Below are positions 1 through 11,750 of a DNA stretch of 64,000 nucleotides, piece after piece. The translations under genes were made by a program, and so were the position numbers. This DNA is from Bolinopsis microptera (taxonomy: Eukaryota > Ctenophora > Tentaculata > Lobata > Bolinopsidae), in the NCBI RefSeq assembly GCF_026151205.1, contig NC_087078.1:5721675-5785674 (forward strand). Direction: 5' to 3'. Numbering within the stretch: the stretch's first letter is position 1; every line of letters starts with the position of its first letter. The notes below the pieces were generated by a model, which was not told the origin of the DNA, searched no databases, and saw only the letters and a list, made by a program, of their open reading frames with translations.

Positions 1-3000
1 TCAATTGGCATAGCTGAACAGGGGGAGTCATCATTAATTGGTTAGTTTAATGGTATTATGATACAACTAGTGCAACCGGTGCCTACGGCTGGGACTTCAC
101 TTTCCCAGTAGAAATACAATAGTATAAACCCTCCTACCATAAATTTTCAAAAACACGCATTACATTTTCGTAGTTAAAACAGTGGGAAAGTATGAAATCG
201 CTCAGTCCAAACAGACCGCAATTTAATTCTGAGTGTCCCTCATGTATCTAATAGTAATACTTATCAGAGTGTGGAACTGCCCCTGACTACACACTACCAG
301 ACATCACCATCACAACGGAACCGGAGCCTATACAACAAACACTTACCTGCACTGACACTATAATAGGGAACTGGATTGTGGTTCAGCAAACGAGGAAAGA
401 CGAGGTCCTACAGTTCTCAGAGATATCCATCCCTAATGAGGGTAAGAAAACTATATTTTATAGTACAGGGGGCTGGGGGGGGGGGGGGGGGGGGGGGGCC
501 AAAAGTTAGTACCCATACGTTGGGTCTCATACCACCGCCGTGTTATATATTTGATGGTTGTTGCTTTGCAGATGGCATACTGTACCTACTTGTTCGAGGA
601 TTCCGTCGTCAAAATTTTAAAATTAGAATATTTTAGACCACTCAATATTAAAACACCTTTATTTTTATCTCTGAACATGCTGAAGGCCTAATTTTTTTCA
701 GATACGTTAGATTATTAAATGTTGCATCTGATCTGAAAACATGAGGCAAAACGGATTAGAAATGACGAAGTTATCAAGCATTTTGTGTACCTCGTTAAAG
801 GACCAGTTAACTGAAAAAAAAGTTATCCTCATATTTTGACAGATTGTGACAAATAGCAAACTAAGCAACGAGTCGAAATTCCTAAATCTCTAACTGCTCT
901 CTAACGCGTGTAATTAGCGTTTGTATTATTTTGGCGATGACGTCATAAAGTCCCTTGCGCGCACAGATGAGCTCGTGAGACTGTATTTTACAGGTAGAAA
1001 ATGGACATAATACAATGTTTCTCCCCCAAATAACTCGAAAAGTAAGTATTTTAGGGTACATGTTGCTTCATAAGTTGTATATAAACATGGCCATTCTGCA
1101 CAATTTGCACTCATTCAAAAATCTGTAGGGCCTTCATAGCCCAATTAACGAGCTACCCATATTTTTGCATGATTTCTGGAACCGGAAATCAGTTTTTCGC
1201 CAATAACTGAAAAAGTAAGCACTTTAAGGCATATGTTTGTTCGTAAGTCATATATTAATATGCTAATTGCGGTTCTTTTGCACCCTGTCTAAAGACTCTA
1301 TCACGATCCTATCGAAAATGGGCTCAGCACCCCGCCCAAAATGGTTTTTGGCAAAGTTCTCGGAAAGTAAGGATTTTAGGCCATGTGTTGCTCAGTAACT
1401 CCTATATAAACATGCATATGCCGCTTCGTTTAAGCCTATTTTAAAGTCTCTACGACCTTCAGAAGCAAGGGGTCGGTTACGTTATTTGGTCAATATGGGC
1501 GTGGCCCTCCTGGGTTTTCTCTACGGTCAAAAAATGTCTCCAAACGAAAATCGTTTATTCATACCTTCAGGAAGGTCTGTGCAAAGTTTCGTGAGTATTT
1601 GAACATTTGCAGGATCATTTCCATAAATGTCCATAAATGACTGGACTACACAACTTTAGAGTTAACTTTAGAGAAACTCATAAGTCATTTATCTCAAATT
1701 AAGCTGTTAGTGTCCATAATCAACCTGTGGCGACAATGTTTTACGTGAAATGTAAAAATCAGTAGTAATATAAAAAGTGTATTTTTAGATTAAAGTGCTA
1801 GCTCATAGTTTTAGAATTGTATAGATTAACGTTGGTCGTTTAGCCATCTAACAATCGATCGTGCCGTAATATATGGCCAGAGAATAATAGGGTCTTGGAA
1901 ATCCTATAGTTTTTCAGTGGGTCGATTGACTGAACACGTTTGCACTTGGTATTTAAACTTACCAGTAGTTTATTTATTATATGTACCGATGATAATGCAA
2001 TTAGGATAACAACTAGGTAAGCCGTAAGTCTAATTCAAAACACACCGCACACCGTACACTCCGATCAGTATTACTATTTGGTAGACCGGGTATTTTGGCG
2101 GGAATTCTGTTCCCACGGCAGTGTTATGATAGAAGCTACTTCTACTAATGGTCCCAGAGGAACGGCCGTAAAGTAGCCAGACTTCTTGTCTCCTGTACTG
2201 GCTGACACATACGGATTAAAGTTAGAAATTTCGCTATGATATAAATATAATTGCTCTCGGGATTTAACAAACTCCTACTTATCTAGATCCTTTCTAAATT
2301 CATTAGAGTTTCATGGACTGGGGAAAAATAATCGGTACAGTCTCCCTGCTTGTGTAATTAAGCAATGAAAACAATCCAAAATTATCACATATGACATAAT
2401 CATAATTATAAGTTGTAATAGCAGAAACTTTCTAACCGTACATTCACCCGCCACTGTTCAAGAACCTATACCACTGTTTAAAATCATGACGTTAGCACTG
2501 TACGTCCAATCAGCTATTCATTTAGTTAGGATGATAGCCAAAACTATAAGGATTTTGGAGAACTAGGGTAATAGTCATAATTCTAAAATTTGAGTGAGTT
2601 AAACGTGTTTTATTGACGATGATAAACATTTGCAATGTATTACGCTATGCAAGCGCGCACTGAGGGACTTTATGACGTCACGAGGCCACAGCTTATTATT
2701 GCAATAACACGCGTTACACGTACGCTAGAGAATTGGTTCTTTCGGCGATACGATTCTTTACCAGTTTGTCACAGCTGATTTAAATCTTAGCCAAATTGGA
2801 GACTACAAATTTTTCAGTTAACTGGTCCTTTAACAAAATTGACTGGGTGATTATGTGACACCGTGACACGACACCTTAATTGAGCACTCCTAACAATTCC
2901 CATAACGTTTAACGGGGTGGTTAAATGAATAAACTCGTTGTGCTTCGTATCTCGGCCATCTGAGAAGCTACGACTCCAATTCTTCCAGGAGAAACGTAAT

Positions 3001-6000
3001 TCGAATGGCGAGACACAATTCAATATAATCTAGCTCGATCCAACTATCCAAACTATCAAATAAATGCAAAAATGAACCTTCATTTGAAAAAAATGAACTC
3101 TAATATTTTTCGATTTTACAAATTCCTCGAACCAGTGGTGGAAGTAAGTCATATAATAATTATAACTCGTGCAAGTCCGAAATGGGCCGTGTGCTGCTTC
3201 TAGGAAGTACATATGACAGTGCATATCAGCACACTGTTGGCTTTCTTAGAGACCTGATGAGAACCAAGCGGAAATCATGATTGCCTGGTAAGCAAGTTCA
3301 CACTCATTCCGAATGGCGGTAGACTTTACAGCTACACTGCAGCTTACACTGTAGTGGGAATCGCGTCACTGATATCCTCCGAGCATAATTACCAGGATAA
3401 ATCCTGTACCAATCACAGCTTGGTGACCTGGCCTGCCTGCCTCAGACGGGGTTTGAACCCCGGTCTTCCGCTTGGGAGGCGAGTGAATTACCACTACACC
3501 ACCCGGCCGACAAAAAGTAAGTCATACCAGAATTATTTAAATTGGGCACTCAGTGACTGAGCTTTCAGGGCCAACGTATGGGTACTGACTTTTGCCCGCC
3601 CCCCCCCCCCCCTGTATAAACACCAGACCACACAAAAAGGGTACTCAATTTTAATCTCCACGCAAGAATATGGTTTTTTGGGAATTCTTGTAGATATGAA
3701 ACTTAATAAGACTCACACTTACTACATATTAAGTAACATCCCATATTAGGTAACATCCCATATTAGGTAACATCCCATATTAGGTAACATCCCATATTAG
3801 GTAACATCCCATATTAGGTAACATCCCATATTATTAGGTAACATCCCATATTAGGTAACATCCCATATTAGGTAACATCCCATATCATTAGGTAACATCC
3901 CATATTAGGTAACATCCCATATTAGGTAACATCCCATATTAGGTAACATCCCATATTATGTAACATCCCATATTAGGTAACATCCCATATTATTAGGTAA
4001 CATCCCATATTAGGTAACATCCCATATTAGGTAACATCCCATATTATTAGGTAACATCCCATATAAGGTAACATCCCATATTAGGTAACATCCCATATTA
4101 TTAGGTAACATCCCATATTAGGTAACATCCCATATTATTAGGTAACATCCCATATTATTAGGTAACATCCCACATTAGGTAACATCCCATATTAGGTAGG
4201 TAACATTCCATATTAGGTAACATCCCATATTAGGTAACATCCCATATTATGGAACATCCCACATCCCACATCGTTCTATTTTCGGAAACACAAAGAATCA
4301 TGAAAAGGTTTAGGGGCATAAATGCATATTAGGTAATATTATTTTGCGGTGAAACCTTCATCTTAACAATATCAAACTCTTTTGTAACGCTTCGAAGAAT
4401 TCCATAGTGTAAAATTTTGCTGTTTCAGACCTAGAGGCCCCGTCGCTCGGGACAATGATGGTTTACAAATGGGACAATTATCCACTGGTGATAATAAATT
4501 CTCAAACTACAGCTGTTATCAGTATCAAAGCAAATGTAGACCCAGTTTCATCTCTTCTTCCTGAATTCGAAGGAATGACAATCAGTCTGACAATTCGACG
4601 TCTTGATAATGTCGTGGAAATAGAAAACCATTACACTTCCGAGACTGTCAGATATGGACCTCAGTAACATGTCACCAAATACCAGGAGGTGGGTCCTTTA
4701 CAAACTGAACCGGAAACTGGTCATAACATGCGGAGGAGAGAAGGTCTGGGAGATGGATTACATAAAGCTGTTTGATAGAAAGTATGATGGAACAGTGTTC
4801 AGTCAGAGGAGTATGAGGGCGTGGAGTAAAAAGGTGGTGGAGATCATGTTCACTGAGGAGCACACGACTGGACTATCTTATCAGAGATCAGGTAGAATAT
4901 GAACATTGAGCAAACATATCATCATGAAAATTGTCTATTTAAGTTATAACTTGGTTTTCTGTTCACCTCCACAAAATAATTGTATAAATCTATTTCAGGA
5001 TCCTGCTACAAAGGTTATTACATGAGCAGGGAAGTAGGTTGTGTGGAATGTCCCCGGAACACCTACAGCAAGAGTGGAGCTATGTCTTGTACACCATGTC
5101 CTGATTACAAGCTGTCACCCTCCGGCTCTGAGAGTGAAGCTAGCTGCTCTTCATCAGGTCTGTTTTTATTATTAGGTGGGTTTTCAGATTTCAGAAAAAC
5201 AGATATAGAATGAGGCTCTAATCAAGGAAGTCTCGTTTAAGCGTAAAACCTTAATCTTCCAGGTTACAATCTACCTATCCAGACAGTTTTGGTTCACGAT
5301 TATTATCCTCACGACAATCCTGCTGACGACACGCACAAACCTTCGCTTATATTTGACGAAAATCCAGCCACTTTCTATCATTCTAGATTCGGTAGCACAA
5401 GCCCTTGGGTGAAATTATACTTTGGTGCCAAATTTACTATCTCCAAAGTAATTTTCATTCCAAGAATTGACTACTATCTGAATAATAACGAAAACACGAT
5501 ATTCTCCATCCTCAAAGAAAACAGAGATGAAGAAGACTGCGGAACTTTAACCGGAACAGACAGGCAGACTACAACAGTGGAAGCTCAAACCTACGAGATG
5601 TCTTGCTCGAACAAGAAGGGAGTAGGACTGAAGCTGTGGAAAAAGACAGGGGGTACTTGGTGTGCTGCAGAGATCACTGTATCTTACTCAAATCGTTAGT
5701 ATTAAATATTACTTATTTAAATAATCCAGAAAGCATAAAAATTGTAATTTAGATATTTCATATTGCTATAAGTCATGACACGTGTACTCTCTAAACCATA
5801 GGAAACCCAAATATACTGGATTTAAGAACAATACAACTTAAATAAAATACACACAATTTCAGCTGAATGCACAGGACTTCACCCTGAACATGATAAGCTA
5901 TCAACTACCACCCAGTTCCCAGTTCCTCCAGGAACTGAGGTTGAAGTATCATGTAAACCTGGTTACGTAGAAATGTCAGGGAAGATAACATGTTTGGAGG

Positions 6001-6039
6001 GAACAAATTTCTCCCAAGAATATCCCATAACTTGCAAAA
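1..6039 (+). CDS. Multidomain F5/8C - Cys-rich - sushi extracellular protein, copy A (5' end outside window, frameshifted)
   Basis: Exons that splice in phase: before 1 to 40, 268-441, 4429-4891, 4999-5157, 5263-5694 and 5863-6039. All introns are GT-AG. The first two finish an F5/8C (discoidin-like) domain. Exon 4429-4891 is a beta-rich module I cannot name, with a KVWEMDYI stretch. 4999-5157 is a Cys-rich ephrin-receptor-like module (C-x2-C pairs, GCVECPRNTYSKSGAMSC). 5263-5694 is a second F5/8C domain (WVKLYFGAKFTISKV) and 5863-6039 a sushi/CCP domain. Such modules bind glycans or proteins outside cells. Exon 4429-4891 has one extra base near 4648 compared with copy B: the frame stops after NHYTSETVRYGPQ, and the rest of the module continues in the next frame. 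This is either a pseudogene or an assembly error. Compare the paralogue at 11751-18791. Confidence 0.75.
799..2829. mobile_element. TTAA-flanked element nested inside the 466-3614 insertion
   Basis: The termini AGGACCAGTTAACTGAAAAA and its inverse bound a 2.0-kb segment, with TTAA at 795-798 and 2830-2833. The related copy at 59753 shows the empty site cgTTAACaaaa. The subterminal parts are also inverted (a TGACGTCATAAAGTCCCT block near 938 and its complement near 2665). No coding frame is visible. A TTAA duplication fits piggyBac-type or Kolobok elements. Confidence 0.8.
3154..3514 (-). mobile_element. tRNA-derived SINE with 12-bp target duplication
   Basis: A 361-bp block is flanked by the direct repeat AAGTAAGTCATA at 3142-3153 and 3515-3526. 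It is absent from the related copy at 59519-60195. Its head on the minus strand (3508 back to about 3435) looks like tRNA-Gly with anticodon CCC, and has an A-box-like TGGTGTAGTGG and a B box GGTTCAAACCC. The tail is AT-rich. Confidence 0.75.
3435..3508 (-). other. tRNA-Gly(CCC)-like SINE head, not a functional tRNA
   Basis: The anticodon loop CTCCCAA and a sound T arm (CCGGGG / CCCCG) are present. The two acceptor strands (GGCCGGG and the sequence after the T arm) do not pair, and the piece sits at the end of a retroposed block. I read it as an internal Pol III promoter derived from tRNA. Confidence 0.6.
3722..4265. repeat. 17-bp minisatellite, unit TAACATCCCATATTAGG, about 30 copies
   Basis: A tandem array with occasional 3-bp additions (ATTATTAGG), in the intron before exon 4429-4891 of copy A. 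Copy B has only about four degenerate units at 14265-14315, so the array expanded after the duplication. Most units contain CCATATTAGG, which matches the SRF CArG-box consensus CC(A/T)6GG. Confidence 0.95.
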
Positions 6040-8061
6040 GTAAGTATGTTAATCAAACATACGAGTTCATTTTCGCGCGCAATATGATGCCATAATTAGG
6101 AGCTGACGCCATTATTTACTCGCTGAAATACCAAAAACTATAACAATAACTTAGATATCTTGTTATTTATATGACCTAAAGTAAGAATTTCCATTCTCAA
6201 AGTAATGAGGTCCTTTAAAAATCAATTGTAAGATAAAGGTACCAAGAAGTCTAGTTTTGTGGATTTCCATTGTATAGAAATGCCAAGTAGCCCAAGTTAG
6301 ATGATGAAGTCCAGTTCCCCACTTCTGTTGATAGCCAAACACTTCGACATGGCCCCAGACTGTTCAAGACATTAAGAAAAATAAAACCAACTCAAATTCA
6401 TTGTTCATAAAATTCAAAGAGTTGAAATAAAATTCAAAGAGTTGAAATAAATGGGATTTTTTCGGATTTTCAGAAACCACCCCCCCCCCCCCCTCCCTCC
6501 CCTTGTTCGGATTTGTCCACTCCTGTTGATAGCCAAACACTTCGATATGGATATCAGACTGTTCAAGACATAAAGAAAAATAAAACCAACCCAAATTCAT
6601 TGTTTTAATAAAATTCAAAGAGTTGAAAAAAAAATTCAAAGAGTTGAAATAAATGGGACTTTTTCGTTAATTCTGCCAAAATTTCCGGACGTCTGGATTT
6701 TCAGAAACCACCCCATCCTTCCCCTGTCCGGATTTGTCCGAAATTCCAAAACCACCCCCTCCTTATTTGCCGGACGTTCTAAGTAGATGGCCCCTTATAT
6801 GAAGCATCGTCCCATATTTATTGAACACCTACGGCAACCAAAGTTGAAACTATTAAAGTGTAAAACTTCATGATTTGATTGGTCAATTGCATTCATAGGT
6901 CTGCTTTATAGATTAAAACAACCTTTCATTTAAAATAATTGTTCTATTAATAATCTGAGACGAAGGTCTGTAGGTATGGCACGTGGTCAGTGGTCACATC
7001 TAGCAAATGTTGAATAATGGTCACTAGCCGGTAGCCGCATCAACCAAGACGTTGTTATGTACGAGTGCTTGTAGGGTAACGTTACTATCTGTCACGCACA
7101 AACTCACAGAGAGCCGAACTTGTACAGTAATGTCTTTCAGTAATTTTTAAAATACTATAATAGGGGCTTCTTCATATAACTTACGATCATGATAATCTAT
7201 TTTCAAAAAATCTAAAAGTAATCATTAGTCGAAAATTGGGGGAAATTTTCATCTGCATGAACGTTTCTTGGAAAATTATCCCCAGCTCTATGCTTCGGCA
7301 ATGGTACTTTTGTGGCTAAAGACATGATTTCAGACAATAATTACGGAAAAAAGGAGAGCAAATTGTCGATTACGACTTTTCAAGTCGAGGCTCGGAAAAT
7401 TAACTCGCTTAGTTTCTCACCTCACTCCTAGAATTGTGCTCTGCAGGAGATTATTTTTTCAGCACCTGATGTTCAAATTCTCAACTCTTGGATTAACAAA
7501 TATTTGTAATTGTATTCGATTGGTTTTAAAGAGTATAGTCTTGAAACGAATTCATAAGCATTTGCATTTTTCAGTGGACAAATGACTTGGATGTTCGTTT
7601 ACCATTCTTAAATTTTACTTTATTTGGGAAATCCGTGGAAGTTTGTACTACAAAAGTTCAAATGTCTGCTTTTCGCTCAAGTGCACGTGTTGTTTAATCA
7701 ATTCACAGTTATAATCCGTTACCGATTTAATATGTTTTTGCGATCTATATTAATCCCCCTGATATAGGCGAGTTTGGGCCCAAGCTCACCAAATTAGCAA
7801 AAAAAACGTTTTTAAATTTAGAAACAAATCCCGGTTCGGTCCCGGTGAAAATTCGGCATTTTAGCCGGGACCGGGATTCCCTATACGGAGGTGATACCAG
7901 ATCAAGATGCTGCAATAATTGCGCAGCTCCTATAATTGAATTCAATTACACCCGAAACACTATATTATTCCATATAAGGCCTGATCAAGTAGCTTGAGCT
8001 CTGGCATGGTGACGTCACAAAATAACCTAGTCGGCATACGACACGTTACGAATGTGATCGC
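6040..8061. other. Repeat-rich stretch downstream of copy A
   Basis: 6040-6310 is duplicated downstream of copy B (16017-16320). 6390-6760 holds tandem AATTCAAAGAGTTGAAATAA blocks and C-rich tracts. The remainder, to 8061, is AT-rich, and I see no gene or clear element in it apart from a CCGGGACCGGGATT block near 7865. Confidence 0.6.
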
Positions 8062-8289
8062 GTGCCCGAGGATTCACGAATCCACTGGGAGGCATTGGGT
8101 CAGGAAACTAACATGTTGGAGGGGTTTCACAGAGGTTTCAAAACCCGAGTGAATCGCCCAAAGCCCTCTGTTCAAGAATATTTTCATGCTTTAAAGGAAC
8201 AACAAGTTGTAACAGACTATCATCTGGAGCGTCTGACTGTTGGAAAGACTCCTTTCAAGAAGAAGAGGATTTCCAACAGTACTCTGTAA
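8062..8289 (+). pseudogene. MULE/FLYWCH-type transposase C-terminal fragment
   Basis: A 75-aa frame contains NMLEGFHRGFKTRVNRPKPS followed by a helical stretch. This is close to the 'NN-EG-H--F' block near the C terminus of MULE-like transposases and FLYWCH-associated proteins that descend from them. Nothing upstream encodes the catalytic DDE core, so it is a dead fragment. A domesticated exon is possible but unsupported. Confidence 0.5.
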
Positions 8290-8706
8290 GACGTTTGTTC
8301 TTTCTACACGACATACCCAAAAAACATTGAGTACTTGTTCGCTATTGCGAAATAATTTGGTAATAATATTGAGTAATTTGTTGCATTCCGAAGTATTATA
8401 TTATTAATCGATTTAATATGTTATTACCAACCAATACATTGTCTCAATTTAAAACATGTTCACTTCTTAATTTATAGCTACTATAATGTACAGAGTTGTC
8501 ATAGGAACTCTACCCCAGATCTAGCCCATTTCTAGGTCAATTATATTCAATCCAAGCTTGTATGTTAATTACTTGATGACGTATATGGTGGTCATAGGAA
8601 TACAAGGAATACAAGGAATGCAAGGAATACAAATTTAAAATCTTGAGCTACAATAGTAACTGTTAAGATAATAACAATATCATAAGATTTTAATTTATTA
8701 TATTAA

Positions 8707-10110
8707 TATAACTTTGCTCCAGGGATGACAGTTCGAGCAGAATAAGATGTCGCAGATGGTTTGATTGGATTTGATATGAGTGACTGGATCTTGTCTAGGA
8801 CTTTTCGCCTCGATGCAGCGTTAAGATCACAATGGTTAACCCATTAGGGACGATAGGGTCGTTTTTATGACCCACCTTTTCTAGACGAAAAACCAAATTA
8901 CTAAACGCTATAACGAATCTATAGCATATATACTCAAAATTTATTGGGCTTCATTATACGTAGCCCAATAAATTGTGAGCATATATGCTATAGATTCGAT
9001 ATAGCGTTTAGTAATTTGGTTTTTCGTCTAGAAAAGGTGGGTCATAAAAACGACCCTATCGTCCCTAATGGGTTAAGGAAGTGATCTTCATTCTTAATAA
9101 TACCAGAACCTAAGACTATATTGCACCAGGAGCATATTCGCTCATCACGAGGAGTTTGATTATATCGGCCAAGTTCAATTTCGAGTCGATGTGCACTGAT
9201 CCGCAGTCTTGTGATATTAGCACGGTCTGCGTATTTAATGACACTGTCTATGTAATACTCTTTGTTAAATTTAGATTTTAGGTCACGATAGAATTCTAAT
9301 TTCCGAGAAGTGTTGATACAGGACCCGACCTCCAATATTCTCTAAAGCTACATTTCAAAGTTTTAGTAATGACGTGTGGTGTGAATATTTTACTCCCGAT
9401 GGGTTGTGTTGATTGAGGAGGAATTCGTTTCTTGAAACCGTTGTGAATAAGAAAGTCCTCTTTTGGTGGTTTTGAGATACTCGGGTTTCTTTCGAAAATT
9501 AACTTGGAGTGATTGTTTTTGAGTGTGCGGTAGGCAGTAGGCTGTGACATGATCGGTAGAGAAACATGGGTCTAGCGCGAGGACAGGCTCCAAACCCCTG
9601 TACCAGTCCAATTTCATGTCCATCTGTTCTTTGAAAGCTAAAGAGACAAGGGAGTTATCTTTGAGATTTTTCAAGCGTTGGCTATATTTGAGAGTGAGGT
9701 TAATACATTCATAGATTAATGGGTAGCGGCCTGACTCACCCCAGACGCCTGCGTTGCTGGTTTTACGATTTACACGCAGTGACCATTTAAGAAAGTGAAG
9801 GTGAACTTTTTCGCTGTTCAGAAGGCTAATTTTCTTGAGGATACTAATTTGAAATTTTGTTTTTGTGTTGGGATCCATATTGAGAACGACTTGTTTTGTT
9901 ATGTGTTTTATGATAGCCATATTAGGTGTGTAAATAGGCGCTCCGTAAAGAACGATATGTTTAATAAGACCATCAAAGAGTGTTGTTAGAGAGCGGTATG
10001 ATAATTTGGATTTGTATACTGAGCTTTTCATGGCATAGAGTGCACGTATGGCTTTCTTTTTGAGCTCAGTTCGGGCATTTGTGAATGAGCCGGATTTGTG
10101 TATTTCATAT
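8707..10110 (-). pseudogene. LINE reverse transcriptase, C-terminal remnant interrupted by a MITE
   Basis: Read on the minus strand from about 10110 to about 8707. The C-terminal third of a non-LTR retrotransposon ORF2 is visible: FDGLIKHIVLYGAPIY (end of the RT thumb), then NRKTSNAGVWGESGRYPL, then a Cys-rich tail CSWCNIVLG...EDHFL. A frame break lies around 9340-9390. The frame is then split by the 8840-9072 palindrome and resumes as NHCDLNAASRRKVLDK, ending at a stop near 8707. No endonuclease or catalytic RT core is present here. Confidence 0.85.
8840..9072. mobile_element. 233-bp palindromic TTAA-flanked MITE (piggyBac-like ends)
   Basis: Two arms of about 105 bp are near-perfect inverses and begin CCCATTAGGGACGATAGGG. 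TTAA flanks both sides (8836-8839 and 9073-9076). It sits inside the LINE remnant. CCC...GGG tips with TTAA are the piggyBac hallmark. Confidence 0.9.
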
Positions 10111-10423
10111 CACTCCTGACCCAAGGTCTGGCAGCCTACGAATAAAGGTCACGTGATAGGACCCCGATAGGACCGACTGTCACGTGACCTCAGTTATCCG
10201 TTATATGGCACAAGTAGCTACAATTGATCAGCTCTTAATTGGGCTGCAATCCTTGACAGGCCTATAATTCCCAATTTTAAATGAACGATGTCTTATTCTA
10301 CAGTATGATGAGAGCGTAAAGGGAATGCTTCCCGGAATCAGCAAAATTTTTTGTAGTTCCTACAATTTTTTAGATTAAATAATTAACGATATAATAAGCA
10401 AACGACGCTAAATTCATTGTTTT

Positions 10424-10790
10424 AAGGGGGGGGGGGGGGGGGGGGGGGGGGGGTCAACCTCATTTTACCTCATTTTACCTCATCCCAATTTTGCCTTTTT
10501 TGGCTGGCCTCATGAGGTAAAATGAGGTAAATCTCGGCAAAAATTTTAACAGGTAAAATTCTCTAAATCGTCAATTTAGTCACGAAGGAGTATGGAAGGA
10601 GTTCTAAATGTGTGTTCCTCTAATATAAACAGTAAAAAATGGTTAACTTTAGTCGAGGTCTCAGGTCTCTACAATGTCGGGAAGTTCCTGCAGGAATTTG
10701 CGCATTGCGCTTGAAGCGCAAGATTCACAGCGCCAAAAGCGAAGGTCGTAGAGACATGAGACCTTGACTAAAGTTAACCATTTCATACCA
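10424..10790. repeat. G-tract and inverted repeat
   Basis: TTAA is followed by a run of about 30 G at 10424, the kind of tip seen on the TTAA element at 12214, and then by short CTCATTTTAC repeats. At 10640-10790 a 36-bp inverted repeat (GGTTAACTTTAGTCGAGGTC and its complement GACCTTGACTAAAGTTAACC) encloses about 75 bp. It could be a truncated MITE; no opposite G/C-tract end was found. Confidence 0.55.
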
Positions 10791-11341
10791 TTACTTTAAG
10801 AGTATGCCACTTTCAGAGTCCTGAACACACTCCCATATCTCTTAATCGTCAATTATATGAATTTTACCTGTTAAAATATATCATCTTTTACTGATATCAT
10901 TTTAGTTTAACACTGTTAGTTTTAAAAAAGAAAATAATACTTCACACCAAACTAACACACAATATGAGAATATAAAAAGGAAGGTTTTCTTGGAGACCTG
11001 GACCGAGCATCAAAATAGTGTACATTGCTACTGTCATTGTCAAGACTCAAGAATAAGAGGGTCTAGTTGTGGGATTATGCTGGATAACAGATATGATAAG
11101 TGGTAACATCCTACAAAAGAATGTTAGCTTACTAAGGAATTTTCCTCTTACTGAATCATACAAGAATTTAACTAAGTTCCTCCTAGTCCTAAGCATTATC
11201 TTGTTTCAGAAGATGTATGTAATTAGTTACATTTTTCCAATGAGAAACTATCGATAAGTGAGCCACTCTAAATCTAGGTAAACTATAGGTAAAAATATAA
11301 TATTAATCATAAGCTAAAATGTACTAATCTTTGTATTCTAA

Positions 11342-11608
11342 ATGGGGAAAAGAAGAAACATTGTCAGTCAGTCGAGAAACATTGTCAGTCAGGCTATTTG
11401 GCAGCTTTGTAGATGTTGTGACAATGCTAGTAGTGGTCCCAGGCTTGCGACTGGAATTGCGGTGTTAAATCGATTTAACGGTATACCAACGATCCACCTC
11501 CCACTTGTTGTTTGGTACTTAGCATTAATAGTGTTAGCTGTAGCCATTTATAGCAAGAATCTTAAAACTAAAGGGGATGACAAGGAAAAGAGGAAGGAAA
11601 AAGAATAA
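11342..11608 (+). CDS. Candidate last exon of copy A: transmembrane segment and basic tail
   Basis: The 88-aa frame has a hydrophobic segment LPLVVWYLALIVLAVAIY followed by a Lys/Glu-rich tail and a stop. An acceptor such as the CAG at about 11450 could start the true exon. AATAAA lies at about 11670, only about 80 bp before the start codon of copy B. A type I membrane anchor for the copy A receptor would fit, but no splice partner between 6039 and here was proven, so this is an inference. Confidence 0.35.
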   Translation: MGKRRNIVSQSRNIVSQAIWQLCRCCDNASSGPRLATGIAVLNRFNGIPTIHLPLVVWYLALIVLAVAIYSKNLKTKGDDKEKRKEKE

Positions 11609-11750
11609 CGGAACAAACAATTAATTAAAGTATTTACAGGAGCATTAGTTATTGTAATTACAAGCTCCAATAATAAATCTTATGGGATAGTTCTTCTCAA
11701 TATTCATTTTGGATATAGGTTATCATTATACGTCTACTGTGAAACTAGAG

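Larger units (their letters stand above)
466..3614. mobile_element. TA-flanked non-autonomous DNA transposon (mariner-like ends) in an intron of copy A
   Basis: The ends are inverted: CAGGGGG with a long G tract, then CCAAAAGT-AGTACCCATACG at the left, and the complement at 3570-3614. TA lies on both sides (464-465 and 3615-3616). The paralogous intron of copy B (14125-14150) has the uninterrupted site, so both boundaries are directly visible. It contains no transposase frame. CAGGG...CCAAAAGT ends with a TA duplication are typical of mariner/Tc1 families; the assignment is by ends only. A 0.68-kb deletion derivative lies at 59519-60195 and a truncated copy at 30474-31345. Confidence 0.85.
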